A stretch of DNA of 64,000 bases. Origin: Pseudomonadota bacterium. GTDB taxonomy: Bacteria; Pseudomonadota; Gammaproteobacteria; Burkholderiales; Burkholderiaceae_B. The position numbers were made by a program, and so were the translations under genes. Of the stretch, positions 53,394 through 63,024 are shown piece by piece. The stretch is taken from NCBI GenBank assembly GCA_023389155.1, contig JAEWEV010000025.1, positions 186,001-250,000 on the forward strand, written 5' to 3'. Below the pieces are notes generated by a model. That model saw only the letters and a program-made list of their open reading frames with translations, was not told the DNA's origin and ran no database searches. Numbering within the stretch: the first letter of the stretch is position 1; every line of letters begins with the position of its first letter.

Positions 53394-54362
53394 ATGACAA
53401 CTTTGCAATCGACCGGCCCGATGCGGCATTTCCTTCAGATCAAAGATTTTACTTCTGACGAACTTCTGTACGTACTCAATCGCGCGCTCGTTATCAAAAG
53501 CAAATTCAAACGATACGAACCGCATATGCCGCTGCATGACCGCACGCTTGCCATGGTGTTCGAGAAAGCCAGTACCCGCACACGGGTATCGTTTGAAGCC
53601 GGAATGTACCAGATGGGCGGATCGGTGATTCACCTGACCACTTCAGACTCACAACTGGGCCGCTCCGAACCCATTGAAGATACCGCTCGCGTCATCTCGC
53701 GTATGGTGGATATTGTCATGATCCGTACGTTCGAGCAAACGCGTATTGAACGCTTTGCTGCCCATTCACGCGTTCCCGTTATTAACGGCCTGACCAATGA
53801 ATACCATCCGTGCCAGATTTTGGCGGATATCCTGACCTATATGGAACACCGCGGCTCCATCCAAGGAAAAACGGTTGCCTGGATTGGTGATGCCAACAAT
53901 ATGGCGTATACCTGGATACAGGCGGCGGAATTGCTGGGATTCAAAATGCACGTATCAGCGCCCAAAGGCTATCGCCTGGAGGATGAGCGAATCGCCGGTG
54001 TTGCCGGCGAAGTACTCGAGCAGTTTGACGATCCGCAAGCCGCGTGCCGGGGCGCTGATCTGGTAACGACCGATGTCTGGACCAGCATGGGCTACGAAGA
54101 AGAGAACGAAAAGCGCAAACGTGCCTTCAAGAACTGGCAGGTTAACGCTACCGTCATGCAGACCGCCCAGCCCGATGCATTGTTCATGCACTGTCTTCCC
54201 GCTCACAGGGGCGAAGAGGTCACAGGCGATGTCATTGACGGCCCGCAAAGCGTCGTATGGGACGAGGCAGAGAACCGCCTTCACGCGCAGAAAGCGCTAA
54301 TGGAGTTCCTGTTGCTCGGGCGATTGGCCGACACAGAAGCATCCGGCGAACAGCGATCCTGA
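53394..54362 (+). CDS. argF: Ornithine carbamoyltransferase
   Basis: 322 residues. Carbamoyl phosphate site STRTR (60-64), HPCQ (138-141) and the HCLP loop (266-269) that holds the catalytic Cys. It makes citrulline from ornithine. The ATG at 53394 gives the usual family length; no ribosome-binding site is visible before it. argG follows 178 bases on, completing the citrulline to argininosuccinate step. Confidence 0.96.
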   Translation: MTTLQSTGPMRHFLQIKDFTSDELLYVLNRALVIKSKFKRYEPHMPLHDRTLAMVFEKASTRTRVSFEAGMYQMGGSVIHLTTSDSQLGRSEPIEDTARVISRMVDIVMIRTFEQTRIERFAAHSRVPVINGLTNEYHPCQILADILTYMEHRGSIQGKTVAWIGDANNMAYTWIQAAELLGFKMHVSAPKGYRLEDERIAGVAGEVLEQFDDPQAACRGADLVTTDVWTSMGYEEENEKRKRAFKNWQVNATVMQTAQPDALFMHCLPAHRGEEVTGDVIDGPQSVVWDEAENRLHAQKALMEFLLLGRLADTEASGEQRS

Positions 54363-54540
54363 AACGCGTTAAAATACCGTCCATGCAATATCTATGATCG
54401 TGCACGGCATGCATGACGCTGGTTTTTCTGCCACCAGTCATCGTCAATGCCGTAACACGATTTACCGGCTCACAGGGCATTTCATGCCGGCCCAGCCAAC
54501 CGAGTTATTTCTCACAACCTGCTAAATTTACGAGTTCCCA

Positions 54541-55761
54541 ATGAGCGAAGTCAAAAAAGTTGTTCTCGCCTACTCCGGCGGCCTTGATACCTCTGTCATT
54601 CTGAAATGGCTGCAAGATACCTATCAGTGTGAAGTCATTACGTTTACTGCCGATATCGGCCAGGGCGAAGAACTGGAACCGGCTCGACGCAAGGCCGAAA
54701 AATTCGGCATCAAGTCCGAGAACATTTTCATTGACGACCTGCGTGAAGAATTCGTGCGGGATTTTGTTTTCCCCATGTTCCGTGCCAATGCGGTTTACGA
54801 AGGCGAATATCTGCTGGGCACATCGATTGCCCGTCCGCTCATTGCCAAGCGCCAGATCGAGATCGCCAACCAGGTCGGCGCTGACTCTGTCTCACACGGG
54901 GCAACCGGCAAAGGCAACGACCAGGTCCGTTTCGAATTGGGCTATTACGCACTGAATCCTGCCATCAAGGTTATTGCACCATGGCGTGAATGGGATCTGC
55001 TGTCCCGTGAAAAGCTGCTGGCCTATGCTGAAAAAGCCGGCATCGAAATCGATATGAAGCACAAGAATGGCGGCGCGCCGTACTCCATGGACGCAAATCT
55101 GCTGCATATCAGCTTCGAAGGCCGCCATCTCGAGGATCCGAAAGCCGAAGCTGAAGAAAGCATGTGGCGCTGGACGGTCTCGCCCGAACAGGCTCCCGAC
55201 AGCCCCGAGTACGTGGATCTGGAATATGAGCGCGGCGATATTGTCGGCATCAACGGTGAGAAACTCACGCCGGCCCAGGTGCTGACTAAACTGAACGAAC
55301 TGGGTGGCAAACATGGAATCGGCCGCCTTGACCTGGTAGAAAACCGTTATGTGGGCATGAAATCCCGCGGTTGCTATGAAACGCCCGGAGGCACCATCAT
55401 GCTACGGGGGCATCGCGCCATTGAATCCATCACGCTTGACCGTGAAGTGGCCCATCTGAAGGATGACCTGATGCCCCGCTACGCTGCGCTGGTGTATAAC
55501 GGCTACTGGTGGTCTCCTGAACGAAAGGCACTGCAAGTGCTGATCGATCATTCCCAGGAATTTGTCAACGGCTGGGTACGCCTCAAACTGTATAAAGGCA
55601 ACGTCTACACCGTGGCGCGCGATTCGAAAGATACGCTTTTCGACAAAAATATCGCAACGTTTGACGATGACGGTGGTGCCTACGACCAGGCCGATGCGGG
55701 CGGCTTCATCAAGCTGAACGCGCTGCGCATGCGCATAGAAAAAACAGCGGGCCGCAAGTAA
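54541..55761 (+). CDS. argG: Argininosuccinate synthase
   Basis: 406 residues. ATP P-loop-like AYSGGLDTS (10-18), SHGATGKGNDQVRFE and the typical C-terminal region VYNGYWWSPERKALQ. It joins citrulline and aspartate. Genes argF and argG may share a transcript; the 178-base gap could also hold a promoter. Ends before a strong terminator. Confidence 0.97.
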   Translation: MSEVKKVVLAYSGGLDTSVILKWLQDTYQCEVITFTADIGQGEELEPARRKAEKFGIKSENIFIDDLREEFVRDFVFPMFRANAVYEGEYLLGTSIARPLIAKRQIEIANQVGADSVSHGATGKGNDQVRFELGYYALNPAIKVIAPWREWDLLSREKLLAYAEKAGIEIDMKHKNGGAPYSMDANLLHISFEGRHLEDPKAEAEESMWRWTVSPEQAPDSPEYVDLEYERGDIVGINGEKLTPAQVLTKLNELGGKHGIGRLDLVENRYVGMKSRGCYETPGGTIMLRGHRAIESITLDREVAHLKDDLMPRYAALVYNGYWWSPERKALQVLIDHSQEFVNGWVRLKLYKGNVYTVARDSKDTLFDKNIATFDDDGGAYDQADAGGFIKLNALRMRIEKTAGRK

Positions 55762-55786
55762 GCCCTGCTTAGCGCACCATCTCCAG

Positions 55787-55815
55787 ACCGCCGGCTTTGC
55801 CGGCGGTTTTGCTTT
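55787..55815 (+). terminator. Intrinsic terminator of argG
   Basis: ACCGCCGGC-TTT-GCCGGCGGT, a perfect 9-bp stem, followed by TTTGCTTT. Confidence 0.85.
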
Positions 55816-55864
55816 GCCGGGCACCAAGGCATAAGGGACACGAAACAGCGTCTCGCATGCTGAA

Positions 55865-57745
55865 TTACAGCTCGACCTGAATGCCCATTTCAATCACGCG
55901 ATTAGGCGGTATTTTATAGAAACGAGTACTGCGTGCAGCGTTGCGAGACATGAAAGCGAACAGTCTGCGGCGATAGCGCCTGATCAGTGGCCCACGATTG
56001 GACACCATGATAGTTTGCCGCGACATGAAGTACGATACGACCATGGGTGACAGTTCTATCTGCGGAAATGCAATTTGAACCTGTTCCAGCACTTCCGGCA
56101 CATTGGGCTCCTGCTTGAACCCATAGGTAGCCGTTACCTGCCAGGCGTTGGTATTTATCTCGGATATGACAAACCTCTCATTTGCTGCAACAAACGGCAC
56201 ATCGGCACTTTTCACTGACAGAAATACCAGTTGTTCGTGCAGCACCTTGTTGTGCTTCAGGTTATGCAATAGCGCCGAGGGGACACGCTGAGGATTCGAA
56301 TGCATGAACACCGCAGTTCCCGGAACTCGCGAGACCGTGTCGGTAAGGAGCATATCCACAAAAGGTACAAGTTGCTGGGCGTCATCAAGATCGATTCTTT
56401 CCAGCCGCTCCCTTCCCTTGCGCCATGTCATCATAAATGTAAACAGGACCAGCGCAATCAAGAGTGGCAGCCAGCCGCCCTCCCCGATTTTGACAGCATT
56501 AGCGGAAAACAGCAGGACGTCAATCAGCAGGAACACGCAGAGCAGCGCATAGATGATTTTGCGCCGGATCCCGCGGTACATGTTCGGCATAACACTGAAG
56601 GCCAGGATTGACGTGATCAGCATCGTACCCGTCACGGCAAAACCATAGGCATGTGCAAGTTTTTCCGAGCTCTGAAAAGCCAGCACCAGAACAATCACCG
56701 CGATAAAAAGCAGGCCATTCACGCGGGGTAAATAAATTTGCCCCTCTTCTTCACTCGAAGTATGCAAAATATCCATACGCGGCCACAGGCCGATCTGGAC
56801 CGCCTGACGGGTAACAGAGAACGCACCGGATATCACGGCTTGCGAAGCAATGATCGTAGCCATGGTGGCCAGAATAACCATGGGCACTTGACCCCATACC
56901 GGCACTGACATGAAAAATGGATTCCTGGCAGCAGCCGGGTTTTGCATCACCATTGCTCCCTGACCGAAGTAGCACAGGAGCAAGGCGGGCAGCACAAACC
57001 AGAACCATGCCCGGCTAATTGCGGGACGCCCGAAATGACCCATATCTGCATACAGGGCCTCTGCGCCGGTAAGTGCCAGCACCACATAGCCAAATAGTAA
57101 AAAACTGTGCAGTGGATCACGCCAGATGAACCTGAGAGCGTACACCGGCGCCAGGGCCTCCAGCACCGCGGGATTGCTCACAATATTCCAGATACCCATT
57201 AGTGCCAGCGACAGAAACCAGACAAACATGATGGGACCAAACAAGCGACCCACCACGCCGGTACCCCGAGACTGAATCAGAAAAAGCCCGATCATAATAA
57301 TGACAGACAGCGGCAGGATCCAGTGATCGAACCGGTCCGATACCACACTGATGCCCTCAAGGGCCGACAGTACGGAAATGGCTGGAGTAATGACGCTATC
57401 TCCGTAGAAAAGACATGCCCCAAAAATGCCCAGCACCAGCAGGAATGGGCGGTACTTTGGACGGATATTGCGAATGGCAAGCTCCATGAGTGCAAGCACG
57501 CCACCTTCACCCTTGTTATCTGCCCGCAGCACCAGGATCACATATTTGACCGACACCACGATCATGACCAGCCAGAACAGGATGGAAAGGATTCCGAGGA
57601 TAGTCTCCTGCCCGGCTCCCGCTTTCATACCGTTCAAGCTCGCGGAAATAGTGTAAAGCGGGCTGGTACCAATATCTCCATATACGACACCGAGCGCACC
57701 AAGCAACACGGCTGCTCCGGGAGATTTCCTTGGTTCGGCTTGCAT
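55865..57745 (-). CDS. kup: Potassium uptake protein Kup
   Basis: 626 residues. Twelve helices in the first 430 residues with the KUP/HAK/KT start LGALGVVYGDIGTSPLY (16-32), then a cytosolic C-terminal domain. A proton-coupled potassium importer. The ATG at 57745 follows directly on the TAA of the histidine kinase gene (TAAATG), so its translation is coupled to a two-component system. This linkage is uncommon. Confidence 0.95.
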   Translation of the reverse strand: MQAEPRKSPGAAVLLGALGVVYGDIGTSPLYTISASLNGMKAGAGQETILGILSILFWLVMIVVSVKYVILVLRADNKGEGGVLALMELAIRNIRPKYRPFLLVLGIFGACLFYGDSVITPAISVLSALEGISVVSDRFDHWILPLSVIIMIGLFLIQSRGTGVVGRLFGPIMFVWFLSLALMGIWNIVSNPAVLEALAPVYALRFIWRDPLHSFLLFGYVVLALTGAEALYADMGHFGRPAISRAWFWFVLPALLLCYFGQGAMVMQNPAAARNPFFMSVPVWGQVPMVILATMATIIASQAVISGAFSVTRQAVQIGLWPRMDILHTSSEEEGQIYLPRVNGLLFIAVIVLVLAFQSSEKLAHAYGFAVTGTMLITSILAFSVMPNMYRGIRRKIIYALLCVFLLIDVLLFSANAVKIGEGGWLPLLIALVLFTFMMTWRKGRERLERIDLDDAQQLVPFVDMLLTDTVSRVPGTAVFMHSNPQRVPSALLHNLKHNKVLHEQLVFLSVKSADVPFVAANERFVISEINTNAWQVTATYGFKQEPNVPEVLEQVQIAFPQIELSPMVVSYFMSRQTIMVSNRGPLIRRYRRRLFAFMSRNAARSTRFYKIPPNRVIEMGIQVEL

Positions 57746-58852
57746 TTATTTCTCAGACTTTGAACGGGTCAGTCGGGTGCCAATGCGTGGACCGGGAAAA
57801 ATCACGGTTATCTGGGTGCCCTGAATCTGGGGTCGGCTCAGCAAGCTCCACCAGGCACCATGGGCCCGGGTAATTTCGCGGACAATGGTCAGCCCCAGCC
57901 CCGTGCCGGTTGCTCCCGCCGTGGGAGATCGATAGAAGGCATCAAAGATCTGCGAGGCATCTTCAGGATCAATGCCGCAACCATCATCGCGTACCGTCAG
58001 CGAAGGTGGGTTGGAGCCGACTGTCAGCGAAATACTGGTTGCACCCTTGGCGTACTTAAGTGCATTATCAATCAGATTGCCCAGCAACTCTTCCAGCAGC
58101 ACTGCGTCTCCATCGACCCATACGTCTGTGTCGGGGGCATCCAGATAGAGGTCTATGCCGTGCTGTCGTGTTTTTGGCACCCATTCCAGGCCGGCATTCT
58201 GCACCCATTCGCACAGATTGATTCGGGTGAAAACATCCTGAGGCCGAATACCCGGGTCAGCTCGGGCCAGCACCAGCAGTTGCTGACCCAGATGAATGAG
58301 CCGGTTACTGATGGTCTTGATGCGCTCTGCACGTTCCCGCACGTCATCGGGCAGGGTTCGGGCAAGCATCAGCTCCGATTCAAGTCTCAGTCCGGCCAGG
58401 GGTGTCCGAAACTGGTGCGCGGCATGACCGATAAAGCGCCGCTGCGCCACTAATGATTCGTCCAGCTTGCCCAGCAGATCGTTCAGACGATCAAGCAGCG
58501 GCAGCAACTCGGTAGGAACGTTGTGCAGCTCGATCGGCTGCAGGTCCTCTTCGGAACGCTGGGCAATTTCCTGCGCCAGTAGGTTGACCGAACGCAGCCC
58601 TGACCGAACACCATAAAAGACTAGCCATGCAAACAGCGCAATCAGCAGGACCTGCCCGATAATAATGACGATAAAAATATCCTTGACCACCCAATCGAGC
58701 GCATCTTGCATAATCAACAGCGTGGCACTGAAATCGAGAATAATCAGAACCAGAAGCGCCGGGATCAAGCGGATGATCAGATGGCGAAACAGCGAGCCTT
58801 TCTGGATGAAAGAGCTACTGCGTCGGGCGCTGCCGTTTTTGGAGTTGGTCAT
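57746..58852 (-). CDS. Sensor histidine kinase without periplasmic sensor domain
   Basis: 368 residues. Two membrane helices (about 25-48 and 59-82) joined by only some ten residues (QDALDWVVKD), then HAMP-like linker (82-135), HisKA with His146 in AAHQFRTPLAGLRLE, and an ATPase domain with NLIDNALKYA (N box), DDGCGI (G1) and GTGLGLTIV (G2). The QxFRTPLAGL H-box is that of TctE/QseC kinases, but their periplasmic sensor of about 100 residues is missing, so signal input must come from the membrane or from the cytoplasm. It sits between its response regulator and kup. Confidence 0.9.
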   Translation of the reverse strand: MTNSKNGSARRSSSFIQKGSLFRHLIIRLIPALLVLIILDFSATLLIMQDALDWVVKDIFIVIIIGQVLLIALFAWLVFYGVRSGLRSVNLLAQEIAQRSEEDLQPIELHNVPTELLPLLDRLNDLLGKLDESLVAQRRFIGHAAHQFRTPLAGLRLESELMLARTLPDDVRERAERIKTISNRLIHLGQQLLVLARADPGIRPQDVFTRINLCEWVQNAGLEWVPKTRQHGIDLYLDAPDTDVWVDGDAVLLEELLGNLIDNALKYAKGATSISLTVGSNPPSLTVRDDGCGIDPEDASQIFDAFYRSPTAGATGTGLGLTIVREITRAHGAWWSLLSRPQIQGTQITVIFPGPRIGTRLTRSKSEK

Positions 58853-58918
58853 GAAATATGGAAAGAGTCTGTCCTGCAGGGCATTCTAGACGATAGCATC
58901 CGCAGAATCATTGCATGC

Positions 58919-59605
58919 TCAGGCCGTGCCGGCAGTCGCACTGTCAATTTCAAGAAGATAGCCAAAGCCGCGTACAGTCTGGATGGATGTTCCGGTACCT
59001 TCGAGCCGCTTGCGCAAACGGTAGACATACACTTCTACTGCATTCTCGCTGAAATCGGCGTCCCACGCGGACAGCGAATTAACAATCTGGCGCTTGGTCA
59101 CAACACGGCCCGGACGCGCCATCAGCATTTCCAGCACTGACAATTCGCGTACAGACAGATTCAGGCGCTCGCCGTGGACACGAACCTCGCGGCCTACCGT
59201 ATCAAATTGCAGGGGTCCCACTTCGATAACGGGGCTGCTTTGTCCAGACTGGCGTCGCGCAAACGTGCGCACCCTGGCAGCAAGTTCTGAGAGCTCAAAG
59301 GGTTTGGTGACATAGTCATCCGCGCCAGCATCCAGCCCGGCAACCCGATCCTCGACGTCATCGCGCGCAGTCAGAATAAGGGTCGGCTCCTGATGGCCCT
59401 GGGTGCGCAATTGCTTGAGCACTTCCAGACCGTTCATATCGGGCAGATTCAGATCCAGGATAAGCAACTGATACACCTGCCCCGATACTGCACCAAATAC
59501 CTGACTGCCATTAGACACCCAGTCGACCGCATATCCCTGCTCGCGCAGAAATTCCTGCAGTGCGGAACCCAGGATATTGTCATCTTCAATTACTAATATT
59601 CGCAT
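58919..59605 (-). CDS. OmpR-family response regulator
   Basis: 228 residues. Receiver domain (1-115): acidic pair Asp8/Asp9, phospho-acceptor Asp51 (LILDLNLPD), Thr79, Lys101. C-terminal winged helix (about 130-220) with AVEVYVYRLRKRLEG as recognition helix. Resembles TctD/QseB. First gene of the RR-kinase-kup run; the kinase begins 66 bases downstream. Confidence 0.93.
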   Translation of the reverse strand: MRILVIEDDNILGSALQEFLREQGYAVDWVSNGSQVFGAVSGQVYQLLILDLNLPDMNGLEVLKQLRTQGHQEPTLILTARDDVEDRVAGLDAGADDYVTKPFELSELAARVRTFARRQSGQSSPVIEVGPLQFDTVGREVRVHGERLNLSVRELSVLEMLMARPGRVVTKRQIVNSLSAWDADFSENAVEVYVYRLRKRLEGTGTSIQTVRGFGYLLEIDSATAGTA

Positions 59606-59929
59606 ATTGATCCTGCCAGTAAATTAACGGCCCGATGCATCCTGTTTTCTGACAAAAAACTGAAAATTCAGACACTTAAAAAAGACCAGATTATTATTCT
59701 ACTCAATTTCACGCGCCAGCTTGCAATTTTTGCTGCACCTGCGAAAGTGATCAATTGCTTCCCGTGTTGCGTACATAAATGCAACCTGACTGCGTTGCGG
59801 TATGTATTGTGCAGTTTAGCTAATAGTTCAGCCTGGCACCACCGCCTTTGCGAAAGCGCAAACATTAGCAAAAGCGCCGGACTGCCGGTTGCCGTGGCAG
59901 ATACCGTCATTACCCGGAGCGATAGTTAG
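59606..59929. other. Spacer between sbcC and response regulator
   Basis: 324 bases, AT-rich near the regulator gene, where its promoter should lie. No gene or terminator recognised; sbcC ends at the right edge. Confidence 0.4.
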
Positions 59930-62900
59930 TCATACTGCCCGCTCTGCGTCTGAACCTGTTGAAAAAGAGAAGCCACCCGGCCCGTTCACGCGAAGCTGGC
60001 TGCCCGTTAGGCCGGGAATAACATCCACCCGCAGCGCCATCTGCTCTTTCAGTTCGCTCACGTGAGAAATAATGCCAATGGTTCGGCCTGCGGCCTGCAG
60101 ATCAATGAGTGTTCTGATAGCCAATTCCAGAGACTCGGCATCCAGGCTGCCAAACCCTTCATCGATAAACAGGGTTTCAAGTCGAATCCCCCCGGCATAG
60201 GCCTGCACCACATCCGACAAACCAAGAGCCAGCGCCAGTGCGGCCATGAACGACTCGCCGCCAGAGAGCGTGGCCACGGCCCGCTGCTGTCCGGTGTATT
60301 CATCCATAATGTCCAGGTCCAGGCCAGAGGCACCACGGCCCGCCTGTTCTCGGCGAATCAGTTCGTAACGGCCGCGACTCATCTTGCGAAGCCGCTGCGA
60401 CGCGCCAATCAGCACATCGTCAAGCAACACACTCAGAATAAAACGCTGCAGGCTGACCTTACTTCCCTGTCGACCCGAGGCGACGTCACTGAGCGTGCCA
60501 TATACCGCATATTCTTTATCCAGCTCTGCACTGCTGTCCCGGATGCGGGACAATCGCTGCTGCAATGTCGTCAACGACAAGAGACGATCGCGAATCTGCT
60601 GCCACGCCTGCTCTGCATCCTGCGCGAGCGTTGCTGCCAATTGCTGTGCGTCCAGCAATTGCTCCAAATCCGGCGGGACAAGACCTGCCAGCGCGTTGTG
60701 CAATTGAGCCTGCCGTCCTTTCATCTGATGCAGTTGCTCGTAATGGCCTTCAATCTCGCGCTGCATAGCATCACACTGTGCCGGCTCCAGCCTTGCCGAC
60801 TGCCAGTCGGCTGTATCTGTGAACTCGCTCGCCTGCAGAGCCACTTCATATGTGTGTATGGCATCGGCATGCAATTTGCTGTCCTGTGCATGCTGTTCCT
60901 GCAATGCAGCGATGGTAGCGTTGATCCTGAGGATACCATCCTGACGTTTCCGGACCGCTTCTTCCGACCGTTGCCAGGCTTCGGTAAGCGACTGAATCTG
61001 ACGGGTCAGCTCGGCACTTTGCGCTAGCAACTGGGCTTCGGAGCGACTCTGTTCGGGCAAATCGTGCTCCAGCATGCGCAATGTGGTTTGCTGATTGCTA
61101 TGTTCAACAGTCAGGTTTTGCACGCGATTGCCAAGTGCAAGCAGCGTCTGTGCCTGGGAGACGATTTCGTCTTCCAGCGCGGCCAGCGTGCGCAGGCCCG
61201 CCTCGAGCTGGTCTTTTGCAGACAAACTTTCCGCCAGGCGTCTCTCATCGTTATCGAAGCGGGTACGCAGTTGCGCTGCATCGACCAGGGCATCATCACC
61301 CATTGCCTGGCGGCGCTGTTCCAGTTCGCCCTGCTGCTCGGCGCAGTCCCGTGCAAGCTGCGCTACCCGCGCCTCCTGCGCGGCGACACGCTGTCCGGCA
61401 GTCTGCACACGCAGGCGGGCCTCGCGAAGCATCAGATCGGTTACCAGCTGGTCCTGGGCCGCTGCGGGCGATGGATGGGACTCACTGCCGCAAACCGGAC
61501 AGGGTTGACCATCATGCAGCCGAGTCGCCAAAATCGCTGCCTGGTTCTGGTGCCACCTCAGTTCGAGTCGGTCCAGATCGGTTTGCTCCGACTTGGCTGC
61601 CTCCAGCAATTGGCCATGGGCGGCCTTTGCTGTATCGCGCGCATCACGCATAGAGGCTAGCCGCCGGGCCAATGCCTCGCAAGCCTGCCACTCTGTCCAT
61701 CGGACATTGTTTCGTTCCACCGCCACCCGCAGATCTGTAACGGTAGCCACGACTGTCTGCAACGTCTTGTGCTCGAGCTTCATTGCCGCCACCCGTTGCT
61801 GCCTGCCGTCCTGCTCGAGCGTCTGTTCTTCAAGCATTTTTCTGGCCTGCTTGAGGTCGTCGGCCAGCGTCAGGGATCGCTGTTGCTGCTGACGCCATTC
61901 CCGTGCTTTTGTCACCAGATCCTGAAGCCGACTGCGACGTATATTGAGATCACTGACCTGCTCATAGGCTTGCGCATGCCCCGCGTGACGGGCTTTCTCA
62001 TGAACCAGTTGCTGGCTGGCTTCTTCCAGCTGCTGTTTACTGTCTGCCAGGTGCGAGCTGGTGCGACTCAGGCGCTGCGCGATCTGCTGAGCCACGTCGA
62101 AGCTAGTGTGCAAATCTGCAGCAGCCCGGGCACGCCGCAAGCGGACCTCCCTGGCCTGAATGTCCTGACCGTGCCGTTCCAGCGCAGCAAGCTGGGTATC
62201 AATTTCGTCCCGTTGCGCAAACTGGGCACGTAGCCGTTGTCCTTCGTCGGTTTTACGCTGCGCCTGGGCAAGTAACGTGACCTTCTCGGCACGCGTTTTT
62301 CTGGCCTGTTCTTCTGCAGGGGAAAGTTCCTCAAGTTTTGCAAGCAGCTGCTGTTCATCGCTAATCTCTGCCTGCTCCAGCAAGCCTGCCACCTGCAGCT
62401 CGTTTGCTTCCCTGCGGCCGCGGATATCCTTGGCGCGCTCCTGCAACTGCTGTTCGATCTGAGCGAAAATATCCGTCTGGAACAATTGCGCAAATAACGC
62501 TTCCCGTTTTAACGACGTTTCCAGCAACAGCTCACGAAACTTGCCCTGTGGCAGCACCATGACCTTGCGAAACTGCTCCGCCTTCAATTGGGTCAGACTT
62601 TCCACGCAGGCGTTTATCTCTGTTGCTTTTTTTGCCACCAGCACCTTGGGGGTCGCTCCGCTAAGATCGAGCATAACACCCTCGGTCCCGATTTCCCGGA
62701 ATCCTTCGCCCCGCAATTTCGGCACACGCTGTGCCGGCTGGCGCTGAATTTCATAGGTCTTCTCACCTAGGCGAAAACCGAAAGTCACCCGCGTTGTGAC
62801 TGACGGTTCTGCCAGATCCGAACGCAGTGATCGGGGCTCTTTTTCGCCCCCGGTGGTCTCGCCATAAAGGGCAAAACAGATCGCATCCAGCAAAGTACTT

Positions 62901-63022
62901 TTGCCGGCGCCTGTTGGACCGTTGATAAGAAACAGCGGGTTCGGACCGAGTTGCGTGAAGTCGAGCTTCTGCTCGCCTGAGAACGGACCGAATGCTCGCA
63001 GATGTAAATATAAAGGGACCAT
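59930..63022 (-). CDS. sbcC: Exonuclease subunit SbcC
   Basis: 1030 residues, SMC-like/Rad50-type ATPase. Walker A GPTGAGKST (35-43), long coiled coils, zinc hook CPVC (508-511) at the centre, ABC signature LSGGES near 910 and Walker B FIDEGFGSLD. With SbcD it opens and cleaves DNA hairpins and ends at stalled forks. Start ATG two bases after the sbcD stop (TAATCATG). Confidence 0.96.
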   Translation of the reverse strand: MVPLYLHLRAFGPFSGEQKLDFTQLGPNPLFLINGPTGAGKSTLLDAICFALYGETTGGEKEPRSLRSDLAEPSVTTRVTFGFRLGEKTYEIQRQPAQRVPKLRGEGFREIGTEGVMLDLSGATPKVLVAKKATEINACVESLTQLKAEQFRKVMVLPQGKFRELLLETSLKREALFAQLFQTDIFAQIEQQLQERAKDIRGRREANELQVAGLLEQAEISDEQQLLAKLEELSPAEEQARKTRAEKVTLLAQAQRKTDEGQRLRAQFAQRDEIDTQLAALERHGQDIQAREVRLRRARAAADLHTSFDVAQQIAQRLSRTSSHLADSKQQLEEASQQLVHEKARHAGHAQAYEQVSDLNIRRSRLQDLVTKAREWRQQQQRSLTLADDLKQARKMLEEQTLEQDGRQQRVAAMKLEHKTLQTVVATVTDLRVAVERNNVRWTEWQACEALARRLASMRDARDTAKAAHGQLLEAAKSEQTDLDRLELRWHQNQAAILATRLHDGQPCPVCGSESHPSPAAAQDQLVTDLMLREARLRVQTAGQRVAAQEARVAQLARDCAEQQGELEQRRQAMGDDALVDAAQLRTRFDNDERRLAESLSAKDQLEAGLRTLAALEDEIVSQAQTLLALGNRVQNLTVEHSNQQTTLRMLEHDLPEQSRSEAQLLAQSAELTRQIQSLTEAWQRSEEAVRKRQDGILRINATIAALQEQHAQDSKLHADAIHTYEVALQASEFTDTADWQSARLEPAQCDAMQREIEGHYEQLHQMKGRQAQLHNALAGLVPPDLEQLLDAQQLAATLAQDAEQAWQQIRDRLLSLTTLQQRLSRIRDSSAELDKEYAVYGTLSDVASGRQGSKVSLQRFILSVLLDDVLIGASQRLRKMSRGRYELIRREQAGRGASGLDLDIMDEYTGQQRAVATLSGGESFMAALALALGLSDVVQAYAGGIRLETLFIDEGFGSLDAESLELAIRTLIDLQAAGRTIGIISHVSELKEQMALRVDVIPGLTGSQLRVNGPGGFSFSTGSDAERAV

Positions 63023-63024
63023 GA

